A stretch of DNA of 64,000 nt from Bacteroidota bacterium (GCA_016718035.1 JADKEK010000003.1:487323-551322); one strand, 5' to 3'. Shown: positions 25,376-34,760, counted from the stretch's first letter. Notes: generated from the letters alone by a model not told the origin. Program-made: numbers and translations.

Positions 25376-27904
25376 TTACTGTTTTATAAGTTGTTTTACT
25401 ATAGTGTTTCCGTTGTCAAATTTAACCAAAATTTGGTAAACTCCATTAGGCAAAGCAGAAATATTTAAGCTGCCATTGTTTTTTATTGCGGTTTTTAATG
25501 CGGTTTCACCAAGAATATTGACAACTTCAATTGACATGAAATTTAAAATTTCACAATCTACCTGTAAACATTGTGCTTGCAAACGGACTTCATTACTGGC
25601 TGGGTTAGGATAAAGGTTGACATTATAATTAATTGAACCTGAAACTCTTTCCGGCGGGTAATACGCTTCAATTGGCACCTTAATGTAACCAAATGAATAA
25701 GCAGGCACCTCTAAACATTTTAACGGATCTCCACTTCCTGGACAGTTTGGAACATTTAAAATAGTGTCTATTTGAGTTATTTCAATTGGAAATTCAACAT
25801 CGTATGGGTCATTATAACATTCGTTTAATTTAAAAAGTGTGTTTTTCCCTTGCCCTGATGTAGAATATGGTTTTGATGCCTTTACACAATAAATAGTTGC
25901 TGTATCTACAATTGTTAGGGTGCCACCAGGATAAATTCCGGTCGTTCCCGCAGTATTTAGCAGGTATTGCTGTGTTGTATCTCTTTGGTTGGAGAAATAA
26001 ATGTAAAGGTTCTCCTTTGCTGTATCTATAAAAACTGTAGGCTGCACGTTGACACTTGCAATATATATACCGAAGTTACCTTGTAGATACTTCAAATCTT
26101 TTTTTGTAATTTCTCCAAGTAACTCATATACAAAATGAGTTGTCCGCTTCATTAAATAGTTGCGTCCATTAGGGTTAGCATCTGCATTCCAGCTATATGG
26201 AATGATATCCTTGCCTAAAAAATCTAGTTCATGTTTACGAGCAGGCCCAATAGTAGCATTGGTTCCACCACCGGCATAATTGTGAAACGTTGAATAAGTA
26301 TGGAATCCATTTCGGTAATTTGCATTATAGTTCAGTTTAACATCTTTTAAAAACCATTCAAAGGTGACATAACCATGCATAAAACCATGTGAATAGACAC
26401 CTATCCTGTTTAATTGACCCTCAGCATAATTACCCTGATCCTTGAAGTTCCATTCGGAAACAATTAATTCTTTTTTTGAAGCAGAATCAAGGTCGAAATC
26501 AAGAACTGAATTGTGTTCGTTATATGACTCTATATATCGTGTCCTTATAAAGGTTCTAAAATTTATCCCTATTCCATCAAATGCATCTTCAAGCCTTGTA
26601 TCGTAAGTCTCAAAGCGCCACTCATCATTATTTGGGTTCATATCATCGTTTAGGCAAGCATATGTCGAATCAAGCTGAATTAGTGGGATTGAGTCCCAAT
26701 TGTGCCCATCATAATAGGGATGTAAAATAACAGCATCAAATGCATGTCGGTATTTATTCACCAAGCCAGTAATAGGCTCTTTAATATGGTATTTTGTTCT
26801 TAGGTCTAAATTCCAATCGTCATCTGCCCTTGATCCGCTTTCTGCAGGACCTGCATCTCGCAACGCAAATATTGCATCATGAAGGTTTTCAGCGGGTATA
26901 CCAACTTTACATGTGAATAAAGCCTCATTTTTAAAAGCGCCAATAAAATCATGGTCGTTCCAAACTGCGCTCCCTACAGTATAAATATCTAGCGAGTCAT
27001 TATTTATTCCATTAATATATTGCCAATAATCTTCAAAAGTATACCAGCCCATCATTAATCGAGAATAATCGAAATATGGTTCATTTCCCATTTCTACAAA
27101 AACAACGGACAGGTCGTGAATCGGATTATCTCGTAAATATTGAATTATTTCTTTGGTTTCAGTAGCGGTATTGCTGAATATATTTAAGCAGTAAATAATT
27201 TTCACTACATGACCTGGATTATCTGTTTCAATTTTCTTTACTAAGTTGATAAAGTCATCAATAAATCTATGGGTGCTATCTAATAAATTTTGTTCAACCC
27301 AATTATTATAGTAACTAAGGTAATCTTCTATATACCCTGGGTCAATCCATTCAGAAAGCGCTACCTCATCATCTGCATCTGCAAGTATTTCTGCCAAAGT
27401 AGGATTATCAGTTATACTATCTGTAACATCATAAAATCGTGCAATTTTATCAATGTCATAACCATACCCCGGTCCCTCCATAACATCCATAAACCTGCAT
27501 TCAGCGCCTCCTGGGAAGCGCAAAGTCTCAGGCTTTAGATCGCTGAGCCATTGCCATTGGTCGTCTGCAGAACCATCATTTGGCATAGATTTTCTATTAA
27601 AAATTCCAGCAGTATTAAACCCATACAAGCCTTTTGTAACAGTTTTCATTGTTGAACCTAGGTTAATATTTATTATTGAATCATTTAAACCAAGTCGCAA
27701 CGCTTCTTCATCTATAGTATCAGTAGCATCAGCTCCGAAATACCAAACAGTATCTAATCCATCAGTATTCGTCTCTACAACAATTCCGGTAGTATCAATA
27801 ATTTCATCAGGGTAATCCTGTGCAAAAAGGTTGCTTGTAGAAGAAAGAAAAATTAATAATAACGAAATGGCTCCTGCCATTGATTTCCGACTTGAGTTTT
27901 TCAT
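25376..27904 (-). CDS. Secreted glycoside hydrolase (clan GH-A, GH51/GH79-like) with T9SS type A tail
   Basis: The 842-residue protein has a signal peptide ending SNLFAQ and a TIM-barrel glycosidase domain. The motif LRFPGG (129-133) is a substrate-site hallmark of GH51/GH79/GH39-like enzymes. The acid/base glutamate is Glu275 in VEMGNEPYF, and the nucleophile is Glu484 in ELIVSEWNF. HPYYDGHNW (395-403) lines the cleft. A beta-sandwich follows the barrel, then a type A sorting tail with LYPNPAS and LPNGVYQILV. It should be a retaining exo-hydrolase of plant or algal polysaccharide or proteoglycan, acting outside the cell; the exact sugar cannot be told. A possible -7 box TAGATTTG lies at 27965-27972. 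Confidence 0.75.
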   Translation of the reverse strand: MKNSSRKSMAGAISLLLIFLSSTSNLFAQDYPDEIIDTTGIVVETNTDGLDTVWYFGADATDTIDEEALRLGLNDSIININLGSTMKTVTKGLYGFNTAGIFNRKSMPNDGSADDQWQWLSDLKPETLRFPGGAECRFMDVMEGPGYGYDIDKIARFYDVTDSITDNPTLAEILADADDEVALSEWIDPGYIEDYLSYYNNWVEQNLLDSTHRFIDDFINLVKKIETDNPGHVVKIIYCLNIFSNTATETKEIIQYLRDNPIHDLSVVFVEMGNEPYFDYSRLMMGWYTFEDYWQYINGINNDSLDIYTVGSAVWNDHDFIGAFKNEALFTCKVGIPAENLHDAIFALRDAGPAESGSRADDDWNLDLRTKYHIKEPITGLVNKYRHAFDAVILHPYYDGHNWDSIPLIQLDSTYACLNDDMNPNNDEWRFETYDTRLEDAFDGIGINFRTFIRTRYIESYNEHNSVLDFDLDSASKKELIVSEWNFKDQGNYAEGQLNRIGVYSHGFMHGYVTFEWFLKDVKLNYNANYRNGFHTYSTFHNYAGGGTNATIGPARKHELDFLGKDIIPYSWNADANPNGRNYLMKRTTHFVYELLGEITKKDLKYLQGNFGIYIASVNVQPTVFIDTAKENLYIYFSNQRDTTQQYLLNTAGTTGIYPGGTLTIVDTATIYCVKASKPYSTSGQGKNTLFKLNECYNDPYDVEFPIEITQIDTILNVPNCPGSGDPLKCLEVPAYSFGYIKVPIEAYYPPERVSGSINYNVNLYPNPASNEVRLQAQCLQVDCEILNFMSIEVVNILGETALKTAIKNNGSLNISALPNGVYQILVKFDNGNTIVKQLIKQ

Positions 27905-28216
27905 TAGAGTAAATTTGGTTTTAAGAAAGTTAAAGAACTAATACTTTTCCAGTATTATGCTAAACAAATCTAACGTATAACTTATTGAAGTTTTGTTAAA
28001 TTACATTTTGTGCAATAGATTCACGGAAAACCGTTAATTATATTCATTATTCGTTAATTAGAGCTGAAAATTATTATCAATTTCATAAGTATTCTAAAAT
28101 ATAAATGGTATCAGCAACCGGTGAAGAGTCATTATTCACATATGTTTATCTCTATAAATTTTAAGTAAACCCTGATTTTTATAATTTTACTATCAATCTA
28201 AAATTATTTATTCAAA
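27905..28216. other. Divergent intergenic region
   Basis: A very AT-rich gap between the glycoside hydrolase gene (minus) and the unknown two-gene unit (plus). It holds a minus-strand TAnnTTTG box (TAGATTTG, 27965-27972) without a good TTG; no clear plus-strand promoter was found. Confidence 0.4.
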
Positions 28217-28678
28217 ATGTTATATTGGCATGCATTGTTAATAGAGTGGCGTAAACTTGGCCGAAAGGGGTTAAGTGTTCCATATATTTTGGGTAGTCAA
28301 ATGTATTTGAAGAATAACACCACACGACAATCTATCACTGATTTAATAATTTCAATTACTACCAATAACCTTATAAAAGTATACTTTACTTATTGTCCTG
28401 AAATAGATGGGTTAATTTTATGTTACAAGGACGATACGGCTACTAAATTGCTTGGAGCATATCCAAAAATAAATGGAAATGAACAAAACAATTTATTTGT
28501 AACAAATTTTTTAGATGAATTTCACGTAGACCTGAGTTTTTTAATTAGTGAATTGTTGGAAAGGCATCAAAAGGATATTTCAACCGGTCGGTTTTCAAGA
28601 ATTGACCGGGCCTGGCAAGCCTTTTCAATAGATGAAATTAATTTTATTCGACAAACATTTAAAACCTATAACCTGTAA
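28217..28678 (+). CDS. Hypothetical protein, first gene of an unrecognised two-gene unit
   Basis: This 153-residue protein has no signal peptide and no family I recognise. It has a small mixed alpha/beta look: N-terminal WHALLIEWRKLGRKGLSVPYI, a beta-rich middle (IKVYFTYCPEIDGLILCYKD) and helical C-terminal parts (FLISELLERHQKDI; FSIDEINFIRQTFKTY). A nucleotidyltransferase (MNT) signature, which often pairs with HEPN proteins, is not visible. The next gene starts one base after its stop, so the pair forms an operon. The ATG at 28217 is the first in frame. Confidence 0.6.
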   Translation: MLYWHALLIEWRKLGRKGLSVPYILGSQMYLKNNTTRQSITDLIISITTNNLIKVYFTYCPEIDGLILCYKDDTATKLLGAYPKINGNEQNNLFVTNFLDEFHVDLSFLISELLERHQKDISTGRFSRIDRAWQAFSIDEINFIRQTFKTYNL

Positions 28679-28679
28679 T

Positions 28680-29597
28680 ATGAACTCTACACAATATTGG
28701 AAGAATTTTAGCCTAGGAACTGAAATAGATATTTCCGGGGCATTTATTTACAATGGTCTTAAAGCCTTTGATGATATTCAATTCTTTATATATGAGGCCG
28801 AAATTTTCGAGGTACTTTATAACTTATCAATTGGAATAGAGCGTTTGTGTAAGGTTGCGATAGTTCTTATAGAGTATAATTCATCAACAGATTCCAAACG
28901 ATTTACAGAAAGCATTAAAACTCATAAAATTGAGAATTTAATAAAAAGAATATCAAAAAATAAAATAATTAATTTAAATGCCAACGATAAAGCATTTATT
29001 AATTTACTATCTCATTTCTACAATTCATTGCGATACGATAGGTATTCAGAAAATGAGCAGAATTATTACACTAAAGAAAAGGAAGCATTTGTGAATTATT
29101 TAAACTCAGAATTAAAATTTTCAATTGATATAAATTCTGATTTTAATCTCACTGAAAATGACAGGGTTATTAAATCAAGTTTTGGTAAGATAGTAGGAAA
29201 TATTGTTACCCAGCTGTATGAAATAGTTAGAAATGAAGCAATGCGATTACACCTCTACACTTATGAGATAAGAGAGTTTTCAAAAGCGCGAAAAATATTT
29301 TATTCCGAAAAATTCGATTTTTTAGAGGAAGCCAATGCAATAAAGGAACTGATTGTATTTTTTATAAACAACAAAAATTCAAATGGCCTATTCAAAATAA
29401 TAAGAAATATTACACCCTTAGACTTAGATCCTGCGCTTGCAAATGATTATATTCAAGCATTGATTCACCCGCACATGTTGCAGGAGCACTTAGATGAAAT
29501 AGAAGCAAACCTTGAAAACATCCCGGACAAGCTAGATAGAATTGAAGTAATGGAACTGTTAGGTGATTTAAGGAGTCAATTTGACGATAGCGATTAA
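28680..29597 (+). CDS. Putative HEPN-domain protein, second gene of the two-gene unit
   Basis: The 305-residue, mainly helical protein contains two features of HEPN domains. Near residue 45 the helix IFEVLYNLSIGIERLCKVAI resembles the conserved N-terminal HEPN helix, and at 184-191 there is RNEAMRLH, an exact R-N-x5-H match to the RNase catalytic motif R-x(4-6)-H with the preferred Asn after Arg. The last 70 residues form a separate acidic helical segment ending DLRSQFDDSD. HEPN proteins are often RNA-cleaving toxins or defence effectors. The assignment here rests on motif pattern only. The ATG at 28680 is preferred over 28632, which would overlap the upstream gene. Neighbours are ordinary chromosomal genes, so this could be a small accessory insertion. 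Confidence 0.5.
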   Translation: MNSTQYWKNFSLGTEIDISGAFIYNGLKAFDDIQFFIYEAEIFEVLYNLSIGIERLCKVAIVLIEYNSSTDSKRFTESIKTHKIENLIKRISKNKIINLNANDKAFINLLSHFYNSLRYDRYSENEQNYYTKEKEAFVNYLNSELKFSIDINSDFNLTENDRVIKSSFGKIVGNIVTQLYEIVRNEAMRLHLYTYEIREFSKARKIFYSEKFDFLEEANAIKELIVFFINNKNSNGLFKIIRNITPLDLDPALANDYIQALIHPHMLQEHLDEIEANLENIPDKLDRIEVMELLGDLRSQFDDSD

Positions 29598-29880
29598 AAA
29601 TAAATTGATTAACTTACTAAACATATGATTTCTTGTTAAAATCCAATTAAGGCCATCCTCCGATTTAGGCGCACCATATATCGTATGAGTCGTTTTATTC
29701 AATTGAATTACTTCACCCAAAGAACAAACATCGTCGGCCTCTCCCCGAACATCCTTATTTTCCGCCTAAACAATAGTTTACCGGTATATTACCTTTTTTA
29801 TTTACCCCCTTCCAGTTCAGTTATCTATTCATCCCCAAGTGTAAGCAAACTAACACAGGAGCTTCGGTTGACTACCCCCT
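29598..29880. other. Noncoding spacer before the rimP promoter
   Basis: A spacer between the HEPN-like gene and the rimP promoter. A weak ORF at 29685-29936 has no protein-like pattern and runs into the promoter and hairpin, so I do not call it. Confidence 0.4.
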
Positions 29881-29910
29881 TTGTAATCTCAAAACCTTTA
29901 CCTATCTTTG
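29881..29910 (+). promoter_or_regulatory. Promoter of the rimP-nusA-infB operon
   Basis: TTG (29881-29883), exactly 19 bases, then TATCTTTG (29903-29910). This is a full match to the Bacteroidota housekeeping consensus. The transcript would start about 29916. Confidence 0.8.
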
Positions 29911-29921
29911 CACCACTTCGG

Positions 29922-29949
29922 AAGAGGGGACAGTAAAAAGTCCCCTCTT
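29922..29949 (+). promoter_or_regulatory. Terminator-like hairpin at the 5' end of the rimP mRNA
   Basis: A perfect 10-bp stem AAGAGGGGAC / GTCCCCTCTT with loop AGTAAAAA and a following TTTTG begins about 6 bases after the predicted start site and ends 13 bases before the rimP ATG. It could be an attenuator, a 5' stabilising stem or a translation-control element. Confidence 0.6.
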
Positions 29950-29962
29950 TTGTTTCTGTATC

Positions 29963-30430
29963 ATGAACAACCGGGAAATTATAGAGGCTTGGCTAGCGCC
30001 CAGACTGGATGAAATGGGCTGCTTTTTGGTGGATATCAGGATTAATCCATCTATCAATAAGTATGAAATTTTTATCGATAGTCCCACCGGCGTAACTATT
30101 GACCAATGTATGGTAATTAGCCGCTACGTTGAGTTTCAGATGGATAACGACCCCGGATTTCCTGAAAAATACAGCCTCGATGTGTCGAGCCCGGGTATGG
30201 AAAATCCGTTTAAAGTGCAGCAGCAGTTCGACAAAAATATCGGCAAAACGGTGGAGGTAGTTTTGCTGAATGGCATTAAAAAGGAAGGGATGCTGAAAAA
30301 GGCAGATGGTAAAGTGTTACACCTGGAAGTACATCACCCCCCAAAGAAAAAAGGTATGAAACCGGAAATTGAGCTGGAAACATACGGGTTTGAAGAGATT
30401 AAAAGCGTGAAGAAAAAAATCATTTTTTAG
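29963..30430 (+). CDS. rimP: Ribosome maturation factor RimP
   Basis: The 155-residue protein has the RimP N-terminal pattern (MGCFLVDIRINPSINKYEIFID; the block TIDQCMVISRYVEFQMD) and the diagnostic YSLDVSSPGMENPF near residue 72-85. An Sm-like C-terminal domain follows (IGKTVEVVLLNGIKKEGML). It assists maturation of the 30S subunit. Gene order rimP-nusA-infB is conserved across bacteria. The leader hairpin suggests control of the operon at its very start. Confidence 0.95.
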   Translation: MNNREIIEAWLAPRLDEMGCFLVDIRINPSINKYEIFIDSPTGVTIDQCMVISRYVEFQMDNDPGFPEKYSLDVSSPGMENPFKVQQQFDKNIGKTVEVVLLNGIKKEGMLKKADGKVLHLEVHHPPKKKGMKPEIELETYGFEEIKSVKKKIIF

Positions 30431-30515
30431 CATAAATTATTGATAATCAATATATTATAACAAACAAACATCGGTTTAACTGCCTTGGGTGGACAAACCA
30501 AAAAAAACAAATACT

Positions 30516-31757
30516 ATGAACAGCGTAGAACTAGTAGATTCCTTTTCGGAGTTTAAGGACGTCAAAAACATCGACCGTCCCACACTTATGAAAGTGCTGG
30601 AAGACATATTCCGCACCTTATTGCGCAAGAAGTACGAAAACGATGAAAACTTCGACATCATTGTAAACACCGAAAAGGGTGACCTTGAAATTTGGCATCG
30701 CCGCGAGATTGTGGAAGACGGGGCAGTAGAAAACCCGGTAACACAAATTGCATTGGCAGAAGCTTTAAAAATTGAGCCCGATTTTTCGGTAGGTGAAGAA
30801 ACGTATGAAAATGTGAGCATCGAAAGTTTCGGTCGCCGTGCCATTTTAGCTGCCCGCCAGGCTTTGGTGCAGCGTATTATGGAATTGGAAAAAGACGAAG
30901 TTTATAAAAAATATAAAGACCGTGAAGGTGAAATCATCACCGGTGAAGTATATCAGGTTTGGAAAAAAGAAATCCTGTTATTGGATGATGATGGCAATGA
31001 GCTGATTTTACCTAAAAATGAATTGATTCACGCCGATAATTATAAAAAGGGTGAAACCTTAAGAGGTGTTGTAAAAAAAGTAGATTTCCGCAACAATAAT
31101 CCTGTGGTTATCGTTTCAAGAACAGACCCTAAGTTCCTCGAAAAATTATTGGAACAAGAAGTGCCTGAGGTATTCGACGGACTTATTGTGATTAAAAAGA
31201 TTGTTCGCGCTCCTGGCGAAAGAGCAAAAGTGGCTGTTGAATCATACGACGACCGTATTGACCCGGTTGGTGCCTGCGTAGGTATGAAAGGAAGCCGTAT
31301 TCACGGTATTGTGCGTGAGTTGCGCAACGAAAACATAGATATTATTAATTACACCAATAATAACCAGTTATTAATTCAACGTGCATTAAGTCCTGCAAAA
31401 ATTTCATCTATCGAATTAGATAATGAAAAGAAAAAAGCAGCGGTTTATCTTGCACAAGATCAAGTTTCATTGGCAATTGGTAAAGGTGGTTTAAATATCA
31501 AATTAGCCTGTCAGTTAACCGGATACGATATTGACGTATTCCGCGATACCGAAGAGGAAGAAATGGATATCGACCTTGATGAATTTGCAGATGAAATTGA
31601 CGAATGGATGATAGATGAACTCAAGTCGATTGGTTGTGATACTGCGAGAAGCGTATTGGAATTAAGCGCCGATGAGTTAGTTCGTCGTACCGATTTGGAA
31701 GAAGAAACGGTAAAAGAAATTATCAAAATATTAAAATCAGAGTTCGACGAAGATTGA
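30516..31757 (+). CDS. nusA: Transcription termination/antitermination factor NusA
   Basis: The 413-residue protein has the NusA N-terminal RNA-polymerase-binding domain (SVELVDSFSEFK to about residue 125), an S1 domain (GEIITGEVYQVWKKEILL), two KH domains (KIVRAPGERAKVAV, VGACVGMKGSRI and QVSLAIGKGGLNIKLA), and a C-terminal extension with acidic DEEEE-like stretches (EEEEMDIDLDEF) and a helix-hairpin-helix end. It controls pausing, termination and antitermination. An in-frame GTG at 30489 is possible but the ATG at 30516 matches the family start. In many bacteria NusA regulates its own operon, which fits the leader hairpin. Confidence 0.95.
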   Translation: MNSVELVDSFSEFKDVKNIDRPTLMKVLEDIFRTLLRKKYENDENFDIIVNTEKGDLEIWHRREIVEDGAVENPVTQIALAEALKIEPDFSVGEETYENVSIESFGRRAILAARQALVQRIMELEKDEVYKKYKDREGEIITGEVYQVWKKEILLLDDDGNELILPKNELIHADNYKKGETLRGVVKKVDFRNNNPVVIVSRTDPKFLEKLLEQEVPEVFDGLIVIKKIVRAPGERAKVAVESYDDRIDPVGACVGMKGSRIHGIVRELRNENIDIINYTNNNQLLIQRALSPAKISSIELDNEKKKAAVYLAQDQVSLAIGKGGLNIKLACQLTGYDIDVFRDTEEEEMDIDLDEFADEIDEWMIDELKSIGCDTARSVLELSADELVRRTDLEEETVKEIIKILKSEFDED

Positions 31758-31807
31758 TGTAAACATTAATTCATATAGGTTTTTGATATATGATAAAATG
31801 TTAATCC

Positions 31808-31815
31808 TATCTTTG
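31808..31815 (+). promoter_or_regulatory. Possible internal -7 box before infB
   Basis: TATCTTTG lies 16 bases before the infB ATG; TTG at 31783-31785 has 22-base spacing. It could give infB extra transcription independent of rimP-nusA. Confidence 0.45.
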
Positions 31816-31831
31816 TAACCCAAGCAACTGA

Positions 31832-34711
31832 ATGTCAGAAGAAAAAACTATAAGATTAGCTAAGGCCGCCAGCGAGTTCAACGTGGCAATGTCGCACATC
31901 GTTGATTTGCTGACTACAAAGGGTTTTTCCGTAGATGCCAAACCTACAACCAAGCTCTCGGAAGAAATGTATACCCTTTTGCTGAAGGAATTCGGCAAGG
32001 ATAAAGACTTGAAAGGCAAAGCCGATCAGTTAAGCATAGGTATTGGCCGCAAGCTCGAGAAGGAGAAGGCTGACGAGGTTGTTGAACCTGTTAAAAAAAC
32101 GGAAGAACCTGAGGTTAAAACAGAAATAAAACCGGAAGAAAAGCCGGAAATAAAACCTGAAGTGAAGCCTGAGGTAAAACCGGAAGTGAAACCTGAAGGT
32201 AAACCTGAAGGTAAACCGGAGAAAAAACCTGTCGTTGAAAAACAGGAAAAAGCTAAACCGGAAAAAACAGAAGAAGAAAAACCTGTTGAGGAAGTTGAGG
32301 TAATAAAAGCGCGAAAAGAAAAGGTTGATGAATTAAAAGTGGTAGGTAAAATTGACCTAAATAAAAAACCTGCCAAAAAAGAAGAACCTCCTGTAGAAAA
32401 AGCGCCTCCTGTTGTTACCAAAAAAACCTTTGAAGTAAAAAAAGCAGATAAAGATGCGCCGGTTAAGGAAACCAAAAAATCCGAAGAAATTACACCTGAG
32501 GTTGAAGAGGTTGTGGAGAAAAAGGTAGAAGTGGAGCGCGAAATGATTGAAACCAAAAAAGTGACGCTCGAAGGGCCGAAAATTATTGGTAAAATCGAAA
32601 TTAAAGAAGAGAAAAAACCGGAAAAACGCCCTCATCAACACGGTGGTGGTGCCGATGATCCTAACAAGAAAAAACGCAAACGCATTAAAAAGCATGAGCG
32701 TATTAATGTAGATAAGGTTAAAGAAGAAGATGCACACCGCGAAAACCGCAGCAGAAATCCTATTGGGGTTAACCTCAAAAAGCCTGCTATTGTTGACCCG
32801 GAAGCTGCACAACGCCAAATTCAGGAACAAATCCGCAATACTCTCGCTAAACTGAGCGGAAACAATCAGCAGCGTGGTAAAGGTGCGCGTGTTGCCAAAC
32901 AGTTGAAACGCGAAAAACGCGAAGCGGCTGAAATTGAAGCAGCAGAAGCACTTACCAGCAATGTATTGCAGGTGGCAGAATTTACATCATTATCGGAGTT
33001 GGCAAGTTTGATGAATGCCTCCCCTACCGATTTGGTGCAAAGTTGTTTCAATCTTGGTATGATGGTATCTATCAACCAGCGTTTAGATGCCGAAATTATT
33101 GAATTACTAGCAGAGGAAAATGGCTTTAAAGTACAGTTCATCAACGTTAACGAAGATGATATTGAAGAAGAAGTGGAAGTAGATGATCCCGATACTTTAG
33201 TTACACGTCCACCGATTGTTACCATTATGGGTCACGTTGACCACGGTAAAACATCGCTGCTCGATTATATTCGTGAAACAAATGTGGTTGCGGGAGAAAA
33301 AGGTGGTATCACTCAGCACATTGGCGCTTATGAGGTGGATTTACCGAATGGCAAACGCATCGCATTCTTAGATACTCCGGGTCACGAAGCCTTTACGGCC
33401 ATGCGTGCTCGTGGTGCCAAACTTACCGATATTGCTATCATCGTAATAGCTGCCGACGATCAGGTGATGCCTCAAACAAAAGAGGCGATTAGTCACGCGC
33501 AGGCTGCTAACGTACCAATGGTATTTGCTATCAATAAAATTGATAAACCGGGTGCCAACATTGATAAAATTAAAGAACAGCTTTCGCAAATGAATATTTT
33601 AGTGGAAGACTGGGGTGGAAAATTCCAAAGTCAGGAAATTTCAGCAAAATCGGGTATCGGTGTAGAAACACTATTGGAAAAACTATTATTAGAATCGGAA
33701 TTACTGGATTTAAAAGCAAATCCGGACAAACCTGCAGTTGGTTCAACCATTGAAGCATCGTTGGATAAAGGACGCGGGTATGTATGTAATATCATGGTTC
33801 AGGAAGGAACATTACACGTTGGAGATATGATGGTTGCCGGTCCTTATTATGGAAAGGTGAAAGCGATGTTTGACGAACGTAATCAGCGTGTAAACGATGC
33901 TGGTCCTTCAACACCGGTATTAGTGCTCGGATTAAACGGAGCGCCGCAAGCAGGTGAAAAATTCAAAATTTATCAGGACGAAGCCGAAGCAAAAGCTGTT
34001 GCGAACAAACGCAGTCAGATTTTACGCGAACAAGGTATTCGTACTAAAAAACATATTACCCTCGAAGAAATTGGCCGCAGAAAAGCATTGGGTACTTTCC
34101 GCGAATTAAATATCATTATCAAAGCCGACGTGGATGGTTCATCAGAAGCGTTAACCGACAGCTTACAAAAATTAACTACCGGAGAGGTTCAGGTAAACGT
34201 AATTTTCAAAGGTGTTGGTCAGATTACCGAAAGCGATGTAATGTTAGCGAGTGCATCTGATGCGGTAATTGTTGGTTTCCAGGTACGTCCTAGCACACCG
34301 GTTCGTAAGCTTGCAGAGAAAGAAGGTGTTGAAATCAGGATGTATAGCATCATCTACAATGCCATTGAAGAAATCAAAGCGGCAATGGAAGGTATGCTTG
34401 CTCCTAAAATGGAAGAAAAAGTTACCTGCACCGTTGAAGTGCGTGAAGCATTCAAAATTTCGAAAGTGGGAACCGTAGCCGGATGTTATGTTTCGGAAGG
34501 TAAAATTACCCGTAATACTAAAATTCGTGTTCTACGCGATGGCATCGTAACACATACCGGAACATTAAGCTCACTCAAACGCTTTAAAGATGATGCGAAA
34601 GAGGTTACCACCAGCATGGAATGCGGTTTAACCATCCATAACTTTAACGACATAGAAGTTGGCGATATTCTGGAAGGATACGAAGAAGTGGAAGTAAAAC
34701 GAACACTCTAA
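31832..34711 (+). CDS. infB: Translation initiation factor IF-2
   Basis: The 959-residue protein has an N-terminal IF2 helix (RLAKAASEFNVAMSHIVDLL) and a long low-complexity region (about 70-300) made of Lys/Pro/Glu units; several near-identical KPEVKPE-type repeats lie near 100-130. The conserved GTPase core follows: G1 GHVDHGKT (467-474), switch II DTPGHEAF, NKID, then domains II-IV ending GDILEGYEEVEVKR. IF-2 places initiator tRNA on the ribosome. The internal repeats make a long antisense ORF, which is an artefact of composition. A terminator follows 18 bases after the stop. Confidence 0.95.
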   Translation: MSEEKTIRLAKAASEFNVAMSHIVDLLTTKGFSVDAKPTTKLSEEMYTLLLKEFGKDKDLKGKADQLSIGIGRKLEKEKADEVVEPVKKTEEPEVKTEIKPEEKPEIKPEVKPEVKPEVKPEGKPEGKPEKKPVVEKQEKAKPEKTEEEKPVEEVEVIKARKEKVDELKVVGKIDLNKKPAKKEEPPVEKAPPVVTKKTFEVKKADKDAPVKETKKSEEITPEVEEVVEKKVEVEREMIETKKVTLEGPKIIGKIEIKEEKKPEKRPHQHGGGADDPNKKKRKRIKKHERINVDKVKEEDAHRENRSRNPIGVNLKKPAIVDPEAAQRQIQEQIRNTLAKLSGNNQQRGKGARVAKQLKREKREAAEIEAAEALTSNVLQVAEFTSLSELASLMNASPTDLVQSCFNLGMMVSINQRLDAEIIELLAEENGFKVQFINVNEDDIEEEVEVDDPDTLVTRPPIVTIMGHVDHGKTSLLDYIRETNVVAGEKGGITQHIGAYEVDLPNGKRIAFLDTPGHEAFTAMRARGAKLTDIAIIVIAADDQVMPQTKEAISHAQAANVPMVFAINKIDKPGANIDKIKEQLSQMNILVEDWGGKFQSQEISAKSGIGVETLLEKLLLESELLDLKANPDKPAVGSTIEASLDKGRGYVCNIMVQEGTLHVGDMMVAGPYYGKVKAMFDERNQRVNDAGPSTPVLVLGLNGAPQAGEKFKIYQDEAEAKAVANKRSQILREQGIRTKKHITLEEIGRRKALGTFRELNIIIKADVDGSSEALTDSLQKLTTGEVQVNVIFKGVGQITESDVMLASASDAVIVGFQVRPSTPVRKLAEKEGVEIRMYSIIYNAIEEIKAAMEGMLAPKMEEKVTCTVEVREAFKISKVGTVAGCYVSEGKITRNTKIRVLRDGIVTHTGTLSSLKRFKDDAKEVTTSMECGLTIHNFNDIEVGDILEGYEEVEVKRTL

Positions 34712-34728
34712 ATAATTACTATAAAGCA

Positions 34729-34760
34729 AAAAGGCTGTCTCACAAGGACAGCCTTTTTTT
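34729..34760 (+). terminator. Terminator of the rimP-nusA-infB operon
   Basis: Stem AAAGGCTGTC / GACAGCCTTT, 7-base loop, then a run of T. Confidence 0.9.

Noticed and set aside
28217..28678. An MNT nucleotidyltransferase antitoxin partner for the HEPN-like protein
   Set aside because: The GS-x10-D-x-D signature is absent, so the known HEPN-MNT pairing is not supported.
29685..29936. An 83-residue ORF before rimP
   Set aside because: It runs through the rimP promoter and hairpin and shows no recognisable domain.
32026..32556. A 176-residue minus-strand ORF within infB
   Set aside because: Its Ser/Gly/Phe/Thr-rich composition is the antisense of the Lys/Pro/Glu repeat region of IF-2; it is a by-product of low complexity.
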